DNA of 46,941 bases from Deltaproteobacteria bacterium (GCA_016874975.1 VGSQ01000012.1:1-46941), one strand, 5' to 3'; shown: positions 36,871-46,284, numbered from the stretch's first letter. Notes: generated by a model from the sequence alone, not told the origin. Made by a program: numbers and translations.

Positions 36871-37794
36871 TCAAATTCCGGCCTGAAAGGCGGCCAGAGT
36901 CCGGGCCAGGCCGTCCTCCAGGGAGACCCGGGGGCGCCAGCCCAGCCGGTCCCGGGCCAGGGTGGCGTCCAGGGAGCTGCGCCGCTGCTCGCCGGGCTTG
37001 GCAGGGCCGTACACCGGCCCCCGGGGGGAGCCGCAGCACCGCTGCAGCAGGCGGTAGATGGTGAGGATGTCCGTTTCCCGGCCGGTGCCGATATTGAAGA
37101 CGCCCGGGGCGGGATAGTCCAGGGCCAGCAGGTTGGCCGCCACAATGTCCTCCACGAAGACGAAGTCCCGGGTCTGGAGGCCGTCGCCGTTGATGACGCC
37201 CTGCTGGTCGGCCAGGAATTTCTCGATGAAAATGGCCACCACCCCGGCCTCGCCCTGGCCGTTCTGCCGGGGGCCGTAAACGTTGGCGTAGCGCAGGGAG
37301 ATGGGGATGATGCCGTGCTCCCGGTGGTAGAAGTGGAGATAGTGCTCCACCGCCAGCTTGGCGATACCGTAGGGGCATTCCGGCTGGGGTATGGTCGTTT
37401 CCCGGGCCGGCAGCGGCGCCTCATCACCGTAGATGGCCCCGCCGGTGGAGGCGAAGATGATTTTGGCCACCCCGGCCCGAGCCGCGGCCTCGAAAAGATT
37501 GAGGGAACCCAGGATGTTCTCCCGGGCGTCCAGTTCGGGATGAGCCACGGACACCTGCACGCTCATCTGGGCGGCATGGTGGATGATGACCTGGGGCCGC
37601 CACTCCCGGATGAGGTGGGCGGCGGCTTCTTCCTTGATGTCCAGCGGGAAGAAGGGCGCAGCAGCCGGCACGAATTCCCGGCGCCCGGTGCTGAGATTGT
37701 CCAGCACGGCCACTTCGTGGCCCCGGGCCACCAGGGCGTCGGCGACGTGGGAGCCGATAAAACCGGCTCCGCCGGTAACCAGAATGCGCTGCAT
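36871..37794 (-). CDS. NAD-dependent sugar-nucleotide epimerase (GalE-like)
   Basis: A 307-residue extended short-chain dehydrogenase. The NAD site is TGGAGFIGSHVADAL near the N-terminus; the catalytic triad appears as S/T in ASTGGAIYG and Y-x3-K in PYGIAKLAVEHY. RYANVYGPRQ and FVFVEDIVAAN are typical of UDP-glucose 4-epimerase-like enzymes. The exact sugar is not certain. No glycosyltransferase is adjacent; 106 bases separate it from the ABC operon downstream. Confidence 0.85.
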   Translation of the reverse strand: MQRILVTGGAGFIGSHVADALVARGHEVAVLDNLSTGRREFVPAAAPFFPLDIKEEAAAHLIREWRPQVIIHHAAQMSVQVSVAHPELDARENILGSLNLFEAAARAGVAKIIFASTGGAIYGDEAPLPARETTIPQPECPYGIAKLAVEHYLHFYHREHGIIPISLRYANVYGPRQNGQGEAGVVAIFIEKFLADQQGVINGDGLQTRDFVFVEDIVAANLLALDYPAPGVFNIGTGRETDILTIYRLLQRCCGSPRGPVYGPAKPGEQRRSSLDATLARDRLGWRPRVSLEDGLARTLAAFQAGI

Positions 37795-38173
37795 GAAAAC
37801 CTCGCTATTCGGAGAAGTGTTCGGGAGGGGAGGGGGCCAGGGGGCTGGTGATAGTTTTGTTTACCGTTCCCAAGCTCTGTTTGGGGATCTTACGGCCTCT
37901 CCGCCGCCTCCGACCTCATGGATCAGTTCTTTAGCCGACCGGCAACACCTCGTCACACCCGGCGCTCAGGTTAATATTCGGCAATTGATGGAGATATATA
38001 TAACCCGAATCCGGCGCTGCGGGCCAGGGATTTCCGCCCGGGGAAGCAGCCGTCGTTCCGGGAAAAAGGATGGACATCTCAGGGAGCCTTGCTAAAATGA
38101 ACCCATGGGGATTACGGCCGGGGCCGGGGGGGCCCTCCCCGCTTGCGCTCCGGCGGCAGGAAAGGAGAAAGTG
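37795..38173. promoter_or_regulatory. Divergent gap between epimerase and TolC-like genes
   Basis: No gene seen. The region must hold two divergent promoters. 37866-37890 is a diverged member of the TTCCCAAGC/GCTTGGGGA repeat. The stretch 37965-38000 is AT-richer and may hold the rightward promoter, but no boxes could be fixed. A clear AAAGGAG before 38174 sets the start of the next gene. Confidence 0.35.
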
Positions 38174-39583
38174 ATGGTGCGGCACAAGGGATTCTGGGGA
38201 ATGCTCGTCATCGCCGCCGTGCTGGGGGGAGCCGGGACGGCTGTGGCCAAGACGCCGGTCCTTACCCTGGAGCAGCTCACTGCCATGGCCCTCAAGTTCA
38301 GCCCCGAGGTCAAGGCCGGACAGAGCGACGTCACCCTGGCCAGGGAACAGCAGGCCGAGGTGCAGGGCTATTATTACCCGCAGATGGAAACCGCGGCCAC
38401 CTTCGGCGTGGTGCCCAACGCCAAACGGCCCATCATCCGGCAGAACCAGATCGTCTATCCCTACCCCAGCAACCGCCTGCACGGTCTCAACGTCTTCGGG
38501 CGCCTGGATTTCGGCGTCTATCAGCCCCTTTACACCTTCGGCAAGATCCAGCTGCGGGAGCAGGCCGCGGGCAAGAACGTGCTGGTGCAGGAAGCCGGCG
38601 TGGAAGCCAAGCGGGGGGAGGTCATACTCCGGGTGGCCGAAGCCTACTATGGCCTGGTGCTGGCGCAGCAGGGCCGGGAGGCGGTGAAGGAGGCCCGCAC
38701 CTATCTGAGCGACACCCGCGGCCGCATCGACAAGCTCCTGCGCATCGGCTCCGCCAGCGTTAAAGAAACCGACCGACATCGGCTGTCGTTCTACGAAGGC
38801 AATCTGGAAAAATTCGCCGCCGAAACCGAAGAAGGGGCCAAGGTGGCCTATGCCGCCTTGAAGGCCCTTATCGGCTATGGCCCCGGGCAGGATTTCAGCG
38901 TGCCTCCGGAGCTGCCCAAGCCGGAGGGCGCCCCCTACAAGCTGGACCATTACGTGCGCCTGGCCCTGGAGCTGCGGCCCGAGTTCACCCAGCTCAAGGA
39001 AGGCCTGGTGGCCCGCCAACTGCTGGTGGACGCCGCCCGGGCCGACCAGTATCCCTCCTTCTTCCTGGCGGTGATCGGGGCCGTGGCCGGTGCCCCGGGG
39101 CGGGAAACCACCCGGGACCCCTATATCAACGACGTCTTCAACCAGGCGTACGGCCTGCCCGTATTGGGGATGAAGTGGGGCTTCGACTTCGGCATCACCA
39201 AGGCCAGGATCCGCCAGGCCCAGGCCGAACTGGACAAGCTGAGACACAACGAAAAAACGGCCCTCATGGGCATCCCCGTGGAGGTGGCCCAGGCTTACGG
39301 CAAGGTGCAGGAGACCTCCCGAAGCTGTCAGGGCCTGGAAAAGGCCTACGTCAGCGCCCGCCGCTGGCTGGTGACGGCCTTCAGCAACTTCGACATGGGC
39401 CTGGGGGCCATGGAGGACATTTTCCAGGCCTTCGAGAAATACGGCGCCGCCCGGGGGGACTTCCTGCTGACCCTTTACAACTACAACGTGGCCACCGCCA
39501 AATTGAGCAAGGCCACCGGCGCCTACCGCCGCCACCTGCCCAAAGAGGAGGCGCCCCCGCAGAACCGGGGGAAAAAGAAGTAA
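38174..39583 (+). CDS. TolC-like outer-membrane efflux protein
   Basis: A 469-residue protein with a signal peptide (residues 1-25, ending GTAVAK) and two long helical halves typical of the OEP/TolC fold: LTLEQLTAMALKFSPEVKAG at the start and LRVAEAYYGLVLAQQGREAV mid-protein, with a matching second half. The C-terminus is a Lys-rich tail (NRGKKK). ATG at 38174 follows AAAGGAG. No inner-membrane pump or membrane-fusion gene is adjacent, so its partner is elsewhere; the RiPP exporter at 3998 is too far to claim. Confidence 0.8.
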   Translation: MVRHKGFWGMLVIAAVLGGAGTAVAKTPVLTLEQLTAMALKFSPEVKAGQSDVTLAREQQAEVQGYYYPQMETAATFGVVPNAKRPIIRQNQIVYPYPSNRLHGLNVFGRLDFGVYQPLYTFGKIQLREQAAGKNVLVQEAGVEAKRGEVILRVAEAYYGLVLAQQGREAVKEARTYLSDTRGRIDKLLRIGSASVKETDRHRLSFYEGNLEKFAAETEEGAKVAYAALKALIGYGPGQDFSVPPELPKPEGAPYKLDHYVRLALELRPEFTQLKEGLVARQLLVDAARADQYPSFFLAVIGAVAGAPGRETTRDPYINDVFNQAYGLPVLGMKWGFDFGITKARIRQAQAELDKLRHNEKTALMGIPVEVAQAYGKVQETSRSCQGLEKAYVSARRWLVTAFSNFDMGLGAMEDIFQAFEKYGAARGDFLLTLYNYNVATAKLSKATGAYRRHLPKEEAPPQNRGKKK

Positions 39584-39588
39584 GGGCA

Positions 39589-39620
39589 ACGGCGGGATGC
39601 GCTTCGCTTTCCCGCCCTAC
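39589..39620. repeat. 32-bp exact duplicate of 13995-14026
   Basis: Immediately after the TolC-like stop lies a 32-base segment identical to 13995-14026. It contains a CGGCGGG/CCCGCC palindrome with GATGCGCTTCGCTTT in the loop. At 39677-39705 follows another degenerate CCCAAAA array. Confidence 0.85.
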
Positions 39621-39770
39621 AGGTTGTCTCGGAAATATAGGACACCCGCCCCCGGGTGTCCTCCGTCGCACAGCAGTAATCCCAAAACCCAAAACCCAGA
39701 ACCTGGCGCCTGGCGCCTTCTTCCGGAGGCGGGGCCATAAAGACACCAACTTTGTAATAAAGGAAGAACC

Positions 39771-40220
39771 ATGGACGCAGAATTGAGAGCCCTGATCGAA
39801 CAGGCCATCCAGCAGGAGCAGTTGAGCCACGACTTCTATCAGCGCATGGCCGACCTGGTAAAGCACCCGGAGACCAAGGAGACCTTCCAGTTCCTGGCCA
39901 AGGAGGAATTGGAGCACAAAGACTTTCTCCGCCAATGTCTGACGCCGGGCGGCTGTCCCCTGGTGGGCCAGGCCCAGGACGTGCATCTGGCCGAAATCAT
40001 GCAGACTCCGGCCATTACCGACGACCTCTCCCCCAAGGAGGCGCTGGTGGTGGCCATGAAGCGGGAGGAGGGCAGCTATCGCTTCTATCAGCGTCTGGCC
40101 AGCCTGCAGCCGCCGGGAGAAGCCAAGGCCTTCCTGGAGAAAATGGCCAACATGGAGTTGGGACACAAGGAGAAGATGGAGTACCTGTACGACAACGCGG
40201 CCTTCCCGGAAGTCTGGTAG
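39771..40220 (+). CDS. Ferritin-like (rubrerythrin-type) diiron protein
   Basis: A 149-residue four-helix protein. Iron ligands of the ferritin-like fold are visible as EQLSHDFY, EELEHKDF, REEGSYRFY and MELGHKEKMEYL (two E-x2-H pairs). There is no rubredoxin-like Cys4 tail, so it is an erythrin-type domain alone. A role in peroxide or iron handling is typical for the family. tmk starts nine bases after its stop. Confidence 0.8.
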   Translation: MDAELRALIEQAIQQEQLSHDFYQRMADLVKHPETKETFQFLAKEELEHKDFLRQCLTPGGCPLVGQAQDVHLAEIMQTPAITDDLSPKEALVVAMKREEGSYRFYQRLASLQPPGEAKAFLEKMANMELGHKEKMEYLYDNAAFPEVW

Positions 40221-40229
40221 CGGCCGCCC

Positions 40230-40877
40230 GTGGGACGGGGGTTTTTCGTCGTCATCGAAGGCATCGACGGGGCCGGCAAGACCACCCAGGCCCGTCTGTT
40301 GGCCGAGGCCCTGGAGTCCCGAAGCTACCGGGTGGTTCTGACCCGGGAGCCCTCGGACGGTCCCACCGGCCGGATTTTGCGGGACTACCTGGCCGGGCCC
40401 GAGCGTCGCCTGAGCCCGTCCGCGGAGCTCGACCTGTTTATGGCCGACCGCCGGGAGCATACGGCCCGGGTGATTATCCCGGCCCTCGAACAGGGGCGGG
40501 TGGTTATCGCCGACCGCTACTATCACTCTTCTGCGGCCTACCAGGGGGCACTGGGGCTGGACCCCGGAGCCATCCTGGCGGCCCACCGAAATTTAGCCCC
40601 GGAGCCGGACCTGGTCGTCATCCTCACCCTGCCCCCGGAGGAGGCCCGCCGCCGGCGCACCCAGGCCCGGGGGGAGGCGCGCCAGGTGAGCGAGGCCCCC
40701 GACTACCTGGAGCGGGTGGCGGCGCACTACCACAGCTTCCGGGGTCCGCAGCTCAGACATTTAGAGGCCTCAGGTGCGGCCGCGGAGGTTCATGCCCGCC
40801 TCCTGCACCTGACCCTGGAAGCCCTGGCCGCGGCTGAAGCCGGCCATTCCCAAGAGAAAAAGGAGAACACACCATGA
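40230..40877 (+). CDS. tmk: Thymidylate kinase
   Basis: A 215-residue kinase converting dTMP to dTDP. P-loop GIDGAGKTTQA (10-20), TREPSDGPTG, the DRYYHSSAAYQG motif and an Arg-rich lid (EEARRRRTQARGEARQVSE) are seen. Start is GTG at 40230. The last bases overlap the start of the small gene at 40874 (ATGA). Confidence 0.93.
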   Translation: MGRGFFVVIEGIDGAGKTTQARLLAEALESRSYRVVLTREPSDGPTGRILRDYLAGPERRLSPSAELDLFMADRREHTARVIIPALEQGRVVIADRYYHSSAAYQGALGLDPGAILAAHRNLAPEPDLVVILTLPPEEARRRRTQARGEARQVSEAPDYLERVAAHYHSFRGPQLRHLEASGAAAEVHARLLHLTLEALAAAEAGHSQEKKENTP

Positions 40878-41143
40878 GCATGTGGTTCTATGATGAAGCC
40901 GGGGAAATGGCGGAATATCGACTGGTGAAGCAGAAGGTGCAGGCCGTGGAGCGGGAATACCTGGAACTGCGGGTGGTGCACCGGGAGGCGAGCCAGGCCC
41001 TCACGGAAAATCCGGAGGATCCGAACCTGCAGGCCAAGGTGCGCTACCTGGAAAAGCGCCTCCGCCACCTGGAAGAGCACAATCCCTGGCTCACCTGGGA
41101 GACGCCCGTGGAGGTGGCGCTCTTTTCACCGCCCCATGGCTGA
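40874..41143 (+). CDS. Small coiled-coil protein of unknown function
   Basis: An 89-residue protein not recognised. Residues 14-70 are charged and helical (VKQKVQAVEREYLELRVVHR, VRYLEKRLRHLEEHNPW) and probably form a coiled coil; both ends are aromatic (MSMWFYDE, NPWLTW). The AAAAGGAG before the ATG and the four-base overlap with tmk support translation. Confidence 0.6.
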   Translation: MSMWFYDEAGEMAEYRLVKQKVQAVEREYLELRVVHREASQALTENPEDPNLQAKVRYLEKRLRHLEEHNPWLTWETPVEVALFSPPHG

Positions 41144-41547
41144 AGGCCCCGGCGGGCGGGATACCCTCCCTTGTTGTTATGAAATGCTCATGGCCCCAAC
41201 GGGGCCACCCCCGAGCATGAAAAACCTTTTGCAGGGGCGCGTTTCAACCCCCCCCCTACAGAACCGGGATTTTCACGGTAAAAGTTCCTTTATTCCGCCT
41301 CCCCTCGTGGGAGGGGGCTAGGGGGAGGGGGAATTTTTAATGCTTTGCGGGTGGGCCGCAGGACCATGAGCAACTGTCCTGACAAGTTTGCTGTGGAGGA
41401 GGGAATCACAGGCGAGACCCCTGTGCCACGGGAGCCGCCGCTCCCCCGGCCCTCACCCCACTAACATCTTTGCTCCTCCCGGGAAATCTGCCGCTCTCGG
41501 CAACCCCAGGCCGGACCCCGGGGGACGGCGGTCCCCCAGGGAACAGC
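41144..41547. repeat. Composite dispersed repeat, inverted copy of 46591-46684
   Basis: No gene. 41188-41223 holds GGCCCC-AAC-GGGGCC followed by ACCC and ATGAAAA; 41230-41261 holds the GGGGCGCGTTTCAACCCC palindrome. 41280-41381 is a roughly 100-base segment matching the reverse complement of 46591-46684 through most of its length, including a GCCTCCC/GGGAGG palindrome and the GCTTTGCGGGTG block. Confidence 0.75.
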
Positions 41548-41847
41548 TTATTTCTTCTTTTTCCCTTCTTTTTTGGGCTCTTCTTTCTTCTTGGCGTCCT
41601 TCACTTCCACTTCAGTGGCGATCATCCGGTACTGAATGGTGACCTTGGCGCCCACCTTAAGGTCGCCGGTGACCTTGGTGTCCTGGTTCCGGGCCAGTTC
41701 CCAGCGGTCCTTGCCCTTCTGGACGGCGATCTTGTCGTCCGTCAGTTCCAGCACCGGCCCCGTCACCTGGTAGGTCTTGACCGCCGCGGCAAAGGCCGCC
41801 GAAGCCAGGAAGAGCAACCCACAGCATATTGCCAGCACACGTTTCAT
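41548..41847 (-). CDS. Small secreted protein, Lys-rich tail
   Basis: A 99-residue protein with signal peptide (1-20, LAICCGLLFLASAAFAAA) and a compact beta-rich body (YQVTGPVLELTDDKIAVQKG, LKVGAKVTIQYRMIATEVEV) that resembles small OB-like periplasmic folds, then a low-complexity Lys/Glu tail (KKKEEPKKEGKKKK). AGGAGGTG lies five bases before the ATG. Function unknown. Confidence 0.65.
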   Translation of the reverse strand: MKRVLAICCGLLFLASAAFAAAVKTYQVTGPVLELTDDKIAVQKGKDRWELARNQDTKVTGDLKVGAKVTIQYRMIATEVEVKDAKKKEEPKKEGKKKK

Positions 41848-41932
41848 AACCGCACCTCCTGTTGGGGGATTCGCCTGGTCGAGACAATAAGTCGGGTGCG
41901 GGGAAAACGGCCCCCCGGCCCGGTGGGACGGC

Positions 41933-43078
41933 TTAATCCACAGTGATATGGTCCTTGATGATATTGAAAATCCCTTCCTTGATGCCCTTCACCTTCATGA
42001 CGTCTTCAATCTTCTGATACGGCCGCCCCTCGATGATGGCCTGGGCTCTCACGGGCCCGATTTCCGGGAGGGCCTCCAGCTTCTCCTGGGTGGCGGTGTT
42101 GAGGTTGACCTTCTCCCCGGGAGCCAGCTTGGGGGTTTTGGCTTCCGGCTTCTTTTCCACCTGGGGCTCTTCCTTGGCGGCGGGCTCAGGAGCTTTTTTG
42201 GGCTCTTCCGCCGGGGGGGCTTCCTTTTTCGGTTTTGCCGCCACTGCCGGTGGGGCCTTGGGGGCTGGGCCTACGGTGACCAGGGGCTTAAGCTGTTCCA
42301 CGGTTTTGGCGGGGATGCCGGCCTTGGCCAGGTCATCCACCGATTTGTACGGCCGGGCGGCGATGATTTTCTTGGCGGTGGCCGGACCCACCCCTTTGAG
42401 GGCCTCCAGTTCAGCCTGGGTGGCGGAGTTCAGGTCCACGGGCTTGACCGGGGCTTCAGGCTTTTTGGCGGTTTCGGGTTTGGCGGCGGGTTTCTCCGGC
42501 GCCTTGGGGGCGGGGCCTACGGTGACCAGGGGCTTAAGCTGCTCCACGGTTTTGGCGGGGATGCCGGCCTTGGCCAGGTCATCCACCGATTTGTACGGCC
42601 GGGCGGCGATGATTTTCTGGGCGGTGGCCGGCCCCACCCCTTTGAGGGCCTCCAGCTCGGCCTGGGTGGCGGTGTTCAGGTCCACGGGCTTGGCCGGGGC
42701 TTCAGGTTTCTTGGCGGCCTCGGGTTTCTTGGCCGCATCCGGCTTTTTGGCGGCTTCGGGCTTGGCCGCCTTCTCCGCCGGCTTGGCCTCCTTCTTGGCG
42801 GGCTCCTTGGGAGCGGCGCTCACCGTCACCAGGGGCTTGATCTCCTTGACGGTCTTGGCGGGGATGCCGGCCTTGCCCAGGTCATCCACCGATTTGTACG
42901 GCCGGGCGGCGATGATTTTCTGTGCGGTGGCCGGCCCCACCCCTTTGAGGGCCTCCAGCTCCGCCTGGGTGGCGGTGTTCAGGTCCACCTTTTTGGCCTT
43001 GGCGGCCAGCGCCGGGGCCACCAGCACCAAAGCCGCCAGGCAGACCAGACAGAGCCGGATGCGCGATTTGTCAATCAT
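41933..43078 (-). CDS. Secreted protein with four ComEA-like helix-hairpin-helix units
   Basis: A 381-residue protein with a signal peptide (1-26) and four helix-hairpin-helix units at about 31-83, 132-185, 214-267 and 324-379, each with the LNTATQAELEALKGVGPATA pattern of ComEA DNA-binding domains. They are joined by Pro/Ala/Lys/Glu linkers (AAKKPEAAKKPEAPAK). Units 1-3 are nearly identical, unit 4 diverged. GGAGGGAAACGA before the ATG at 43078 sets the start. ComEA binds incoming DNA in the periplasm; a tetravalent form is unusual. No other competence gene is near. Confidence 0.8.
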   Translation of the reverse strand: MIDKSRIRLCLVCLAALVLVAPALAAKAKKVDLNTATQAELEALKGVGPATAQKIIAARPYKSVDDLGKAGIPAKTVKEIKPLVTVSAAPKEPAKKEAKPAEKAAKPEAAKKPDAAKKPEAAKKPEAPAKPVDLNTATQAELEALKGVGPATAQKIIAARPYKSVDDLAKAGIPAKTVEQLKPLVTVGPAPKAPEKPAAKPETAKKPEAPVKPVDLNSATQAELEALKGVGPATAKKIIAARPYKSVDDLAKAGIPAKTVEQLKPLVTVGPAPKAPPAVAAKPKKEAPPAEEPKKAPEPAAKEEPQVEKKPEAKTPKLAPGEKVNLNTATQEKLEALPEIGPVRAQAIIEGRPYQKIEDVMKVKGIKEGIFNIIKDHITVD

Positions 43079-43223
43079 TCGTTTCCCTCCGTTCATGGCA
43101 ACCGCGACCCCCTTGTTGAGATGGTGATAAGATGGGTACATGGTAATCCGTCTGGAAACGGGAATCAATCAGGAAATATTCAGAGCGCCGAAGTAGTTGC
43201 CGGCGGCAAAGCAGCGGCTCAGG

Positions 43224-43985
43224 TCACTGCTCCATGGCGGCGGCGCGGCGTACATCCCTGATTCCCTGCCAGGTGAGGATCACCGCAAAGATGATCCGGA
43301 GCGCCCCTTCGGACAGGAGGTGGGCCAGGATGCCCCCCAGACAGGTGCCCACGATGATGCCGGGGATGAGGCCGGGGAGCAGCGGGGTCACCACGTTGCC
43401 CAGACGGGCGTGGGTGACGGCCCCCACCGCGCCGGCGGGCACCATGGCCAACAGGGAGGTGCCCTGGGCGCCGTGCTGGCCGAAGCCCGCCAGGAGCACC
43501 ATGGCCGGCACCATGATCGAACCGCCGCCGACGCCCATCATGCCCGAGAGAAACCCGGCCCCCAGGCCGCTGGCCAACAGGATGAGGACGCGGCTCCAGC
43601 CGGCGGTGGGGGTGGCGAACAGGGCAAAATATGGTTTGGCCAACAGAATCCAGGCCACTACGATGATGAAGACGCCGAAGCAGCCTTTCAGTCGTTTCTC
43701 TGAGAGGCGGTTGGCGAAAAGCGCCCCCAGGGGCGCGGTGAGCATGGCGGTGGCGGCCAGGCAGGCGGCGGCCGCCGCGTCCACGGAGCCTTCCAGGTAA
43801 TAGGTGGCGGCCCCCGCAGCCCCCGTGAAGACCAGGGCCATGAGGCTGGTGCCGTGGGCCTGATGTTGATGCAAAGCCGCAAAGCGCATCATCAGCGGGA
43901 TCATCACCACGCCGCCGCCCAGGCCCACCAGGCCGCCGAAGCCGCCGGCGCCCAGCCCCACCAAGAGCGTGGTCAGGAAAAGCAT
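43224..43985 (-). CDS. TauE/SafE-family sulfite exporter-like permease
   Basis: A 253-residue membrane protein with about eight segments. The two duplicated family motifs are GGFGGLVGLGGGVVMIPLM near the N-terminus and GFLSGMMGVGGGSIMVPAMV in the second half. Members move sulfite, sulfonates or related organic anions; substrate not assignable here. It stands between the helix-hairpin-helix gene and the acyl-CoA synthetase with about 100-base gaps. Confidence 0.88.
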   Translation of the reverse strand: MLFLTTLLVGLGAGGFGGLVGLGGGVVMIPLMMRFAALHQHQAHGTSLMALVFTGAAGAATYYLEGSVDAAAAACLAATAMLTAPLGALFANRLSEKRLKGCFGVFIIVVAWILLAKPYFALFATPTAGWSRVLILLASGLGAGFLSGMMGVGGGSIMVPAMVLLAGFGQHGAQGTSLLAMVPAGAVGAVTHARLGNVVTPLLPGLIPGIIVGTCLGGILAHLLSEGALRIIFAVILTWQGIRDVRRAAAMEQ

Positions 43986-44087
43986 GAGTTGTTACAGCCT
44001 GTTATAAAAGTAACGGTCACCCTGGCAGCACCAGGCGTGGCGCCATAAATTATCGGGCACGCCGCGGCCCTTCCTCCCCCGGCGCAC

Positions 44088-46214
44088 TTATTCCGTCTGG
44101 TCCTCGTGGGGACTTGACCCCCGCCCCATCTTCACCGGGGCCACCTTGACCCGGGCGTCCAGGGCCAGGATGCCCCGGCTGCCCAGGAAGGCCCGCACCG
44201 GGTTGAGATCCACTTCCTGGACCTGGGGGAAGGCCATCATCAGTTGGGAGAGGGCGGTGAGGACCCGGCTCAGGGCGTCCAGGTCGGCGGGGGGTTTGCC
44301 CCGGACACCCCGGAGGATCTGGCCGATTTTGGTTTCCAGAATCTGGCGGCGGGCTTCTTCGGCGCTGATGGGCGCCACCCGTAAAGCCACGTCCTCAACG
44401 ACCTCCGTCCAGATGCCGCCGGCGCCGAAGGCCACCACCGGCCCGAAGGCGTGATCCCGGCGGGCCCCCAGGATGACCTCCTCCCCTTCCTGGACCTGGG
44501 ACATGACCAGCACTTCCCAGGGCTCGCCCAGGGGCAGGACGTTTTGGGCGAGGGCCTCCAGGTGAGCGTAAGCCGCGGTAAGGTCCTTGGGATTCAGGAG
44601 GTTGAGCTGGACCCCGCCGGCTTCGGTCTTGTGGATCAGGGAGGCGGCACAGAGTTTGAGACAGACGGGATAGCCCAGGTCCCGGGCCGCCGCCAGGCAC
44701 TCCTCCAGGGAGGCGGCGGTCTGCCAGCCCGGCACCGGCACGCCCAGCAGGGGCAGCAGCGACAGGGCGTCGGGCAGGGAGAGAAAACCGGTGGGCGTGT
44801 GGGCCAACAGCGCGGCCACCCGTTCCAGGTGGAAGCGGGGCGATTTGCGGCCCAGCATGACCTCCGGCCGCGCCGCCCAGGTCCGGCTGTAGGCCAGGGC
44901 CCGCACCGCCTCGCCGGGAAAGCGGAAAACCGGCAGCCCCAGTTCGTCCCGGAAGTAGGACTCCTCCTCCAGGCTGGCGCAGATGCTGATGGCCAGCGGC
45001 TTGTGCGCCTCTTCGGCCAGGTCGATCAAGACCTTGGCCATCTTGCGGGCCTCTTCCCGCTCCGGTTCATACACCGGGCCGTAGTTGAGGACCACCGCGT
45101 CCACCTCCGGGTCCCGACACAGGGCTTCCATGACCTCGCAGTACACGGTGAAGTCGAAGATATCGCCCAGGTCCACGGGATTGGTGGGTTTGATGATGCC
45201 CGAGCGGGAGCGCTCATGGATGAGGGCGGCCAGGCCCTGGGGCAGGGGGGGCAGCTTGAAGCCCCACTGCCGGCAGGCATAGGCGCCGATCACCGCCTCG
45301 CCGCCGCTGCGGGAGAGGATGACGACCCGGTTGCCCCGGACCGGCGGCCGGCCCACCATCTTGGCGGCCACCAAAAACTCGGCCTGGCTTTTTAGGCGCA
45401 CCATGCCGGCCTGCTTGCAGGCGGCGTCGATGACCCGTTCGTCCGAGGCCAGGGAGGCGGTGTGGGACCAGGCGATGGCCGAAGTCTCCGGCCCCACGTT
45501 GGGAAGCTGAATAAAGACGGGCTTCTGGGATTGCTGGGCCAGGGCCATCAACTCCCGGCCCTCCTCCAGACCCTCCAGGTAGAGGTACACGGCCTGGGTG
45601 CCCGGGTCCTGGAGCAGATAGGCCAGGGTTTCGTTCTCGGCCACGTCCATTTTGTTCCCGAGGCTCAAGAATTTGTTCAGCCCCAGCCCCTCCCGGGTCA
45701 TCCAGGCGATGAGGTGCATGCCCACGCCGCCGCTCTGGGAGACGACCGAAAGGCCTCCCGGGCGCGGAAAGGCGGGGATCTGGGAGAACGGCAGGGCCAG
45801 GCCGATCTCCAGGTTCATGGTCCCCAACCCGTTGGGGCCCACCAGCCTGATGCCGTATTCCTGGATGAGGGCCCGAACCTCGTCCTCCAGGGCCCGGCCC
45901 TGCTCACCCAACTCGGAGAAGCCCCCCGACTCCACCACCACCCGGGTGATGCCCAGCTCGCCGCAATCGGCCACCACCTGGGGCACGAAGCGGGCCGGGG
46001 TGAGGACCACCGCCAGATCGACGGGTTGCGGCAACTCCCGCAGGTGGGGGAGAATGGAGAAGCCGTGGGTGGAGCCTCCCCGGGGCCCCACCGGAAAGAT
46101 GTCGCCCTGGTAGCCGGCCCGGACCAGATTGTCCACGATGCCCCGGGCCAGGTTGTAGGGGTTTTCGGAGACGCCCACCACGGCTAAACTTTGCGGATAA
46201 AAAAATTTTTCCAT
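44088..46214 (-). CDS. ADP-forming acyl-CoA synthetase (alpha-beta fusion)
   Basis: A 708-residue enzyme interconverting acyl-CoA, ADP and phosphate with acid, ATP and CoA. The alpha part (1-450) has the CoA-binding SLAVVGVSENPYNLARGIV, VGPNGLGTMN, SVVSQSGGVG and the phospho-His segment AWSHTASLAS; the beta part (480-690) is an ATP-grasp domain with CLKLCAASLIHKTEAGGV, EEVILGARRDHAFGPVVAFG and VDLNPVRAF. It probably makes ATP from acetyl- or other acyl-CoA, or activates the acid. Some protein acetyltransferases share this fold but carry an extra GNAT domain, which is absent here. Confidence 0.85.
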   Translation of the reverse strand: MEKFFYPQSLAVVGVSENPYNLARGIVDNLVRAGYQGDIFPVGPRGGSTHGFSILPHLRELPQPVDLAVVLTPARFVPQVVADCGELGITRVVVESGGFSELGEQGRALEDEVRALIQEYGIRLVGPNGLGTMNLEIGLALPFSQIPAFPRPGGLSVVSQSGGVGMHLIAWMTREGLGLNKFLSLGNKMDVAENETLAYLLQDPGTQAVYLYLEGLEEGRELMALAQQSQKPVFIQLPNVGPETSAIAWSHTASLASDERVIDAACKQAGMVRLKSQAEFLVAAKMVGRPPVRGNRVVILSRSGGEAVIGAYACRQWGFKLPPLPQGLAALIHERSRSGIIKPTNPVDLGDIFDFTVYCEVMEALCRDPEVDAVVLNYGPVYEPEREEARKMAKVLIDLAEEAHKPLAISICASLEEESYFRDELGLPVFRFPGEAVRALAYSRTWAARPEVMLGRKSPRFHLERVAALLAHTPTGFLSLPDALSLLPLLGVPVPGWQTAASLEECLAAARDLGYPVCLKLCAASLIHKTEAGGVQLNLLNPKDLTAAYAHLEALAQNVLPLGEPWEVLVMSQVQEGEEVILGARRDHAFGPVVAFGAGGIWTEVVEDVALRVAPISAEEARRQILETKIGQILRGVRGKPPADLDALSRVLTALSQLMMAFPQVQEVDLNPVRAFLGSRGILALDARVKVAPVKMGRGSSPHEDQTE

Positions 46215-46284
46215 AGAATAAGTGAACTCCCCGGATGAGGCGCCGGCGGCCCCGGCGCTGCTCCCGCCTGAGGAAGGTTCAGGG

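Noticed and set aside
41948-43261. 437-residue plus-strand ORF opposite the helix-hairpin-helix gene
   Set aside because: Gly/Phe/His-rich mirror of a repetitive GC-rich gene with no domain pattern.
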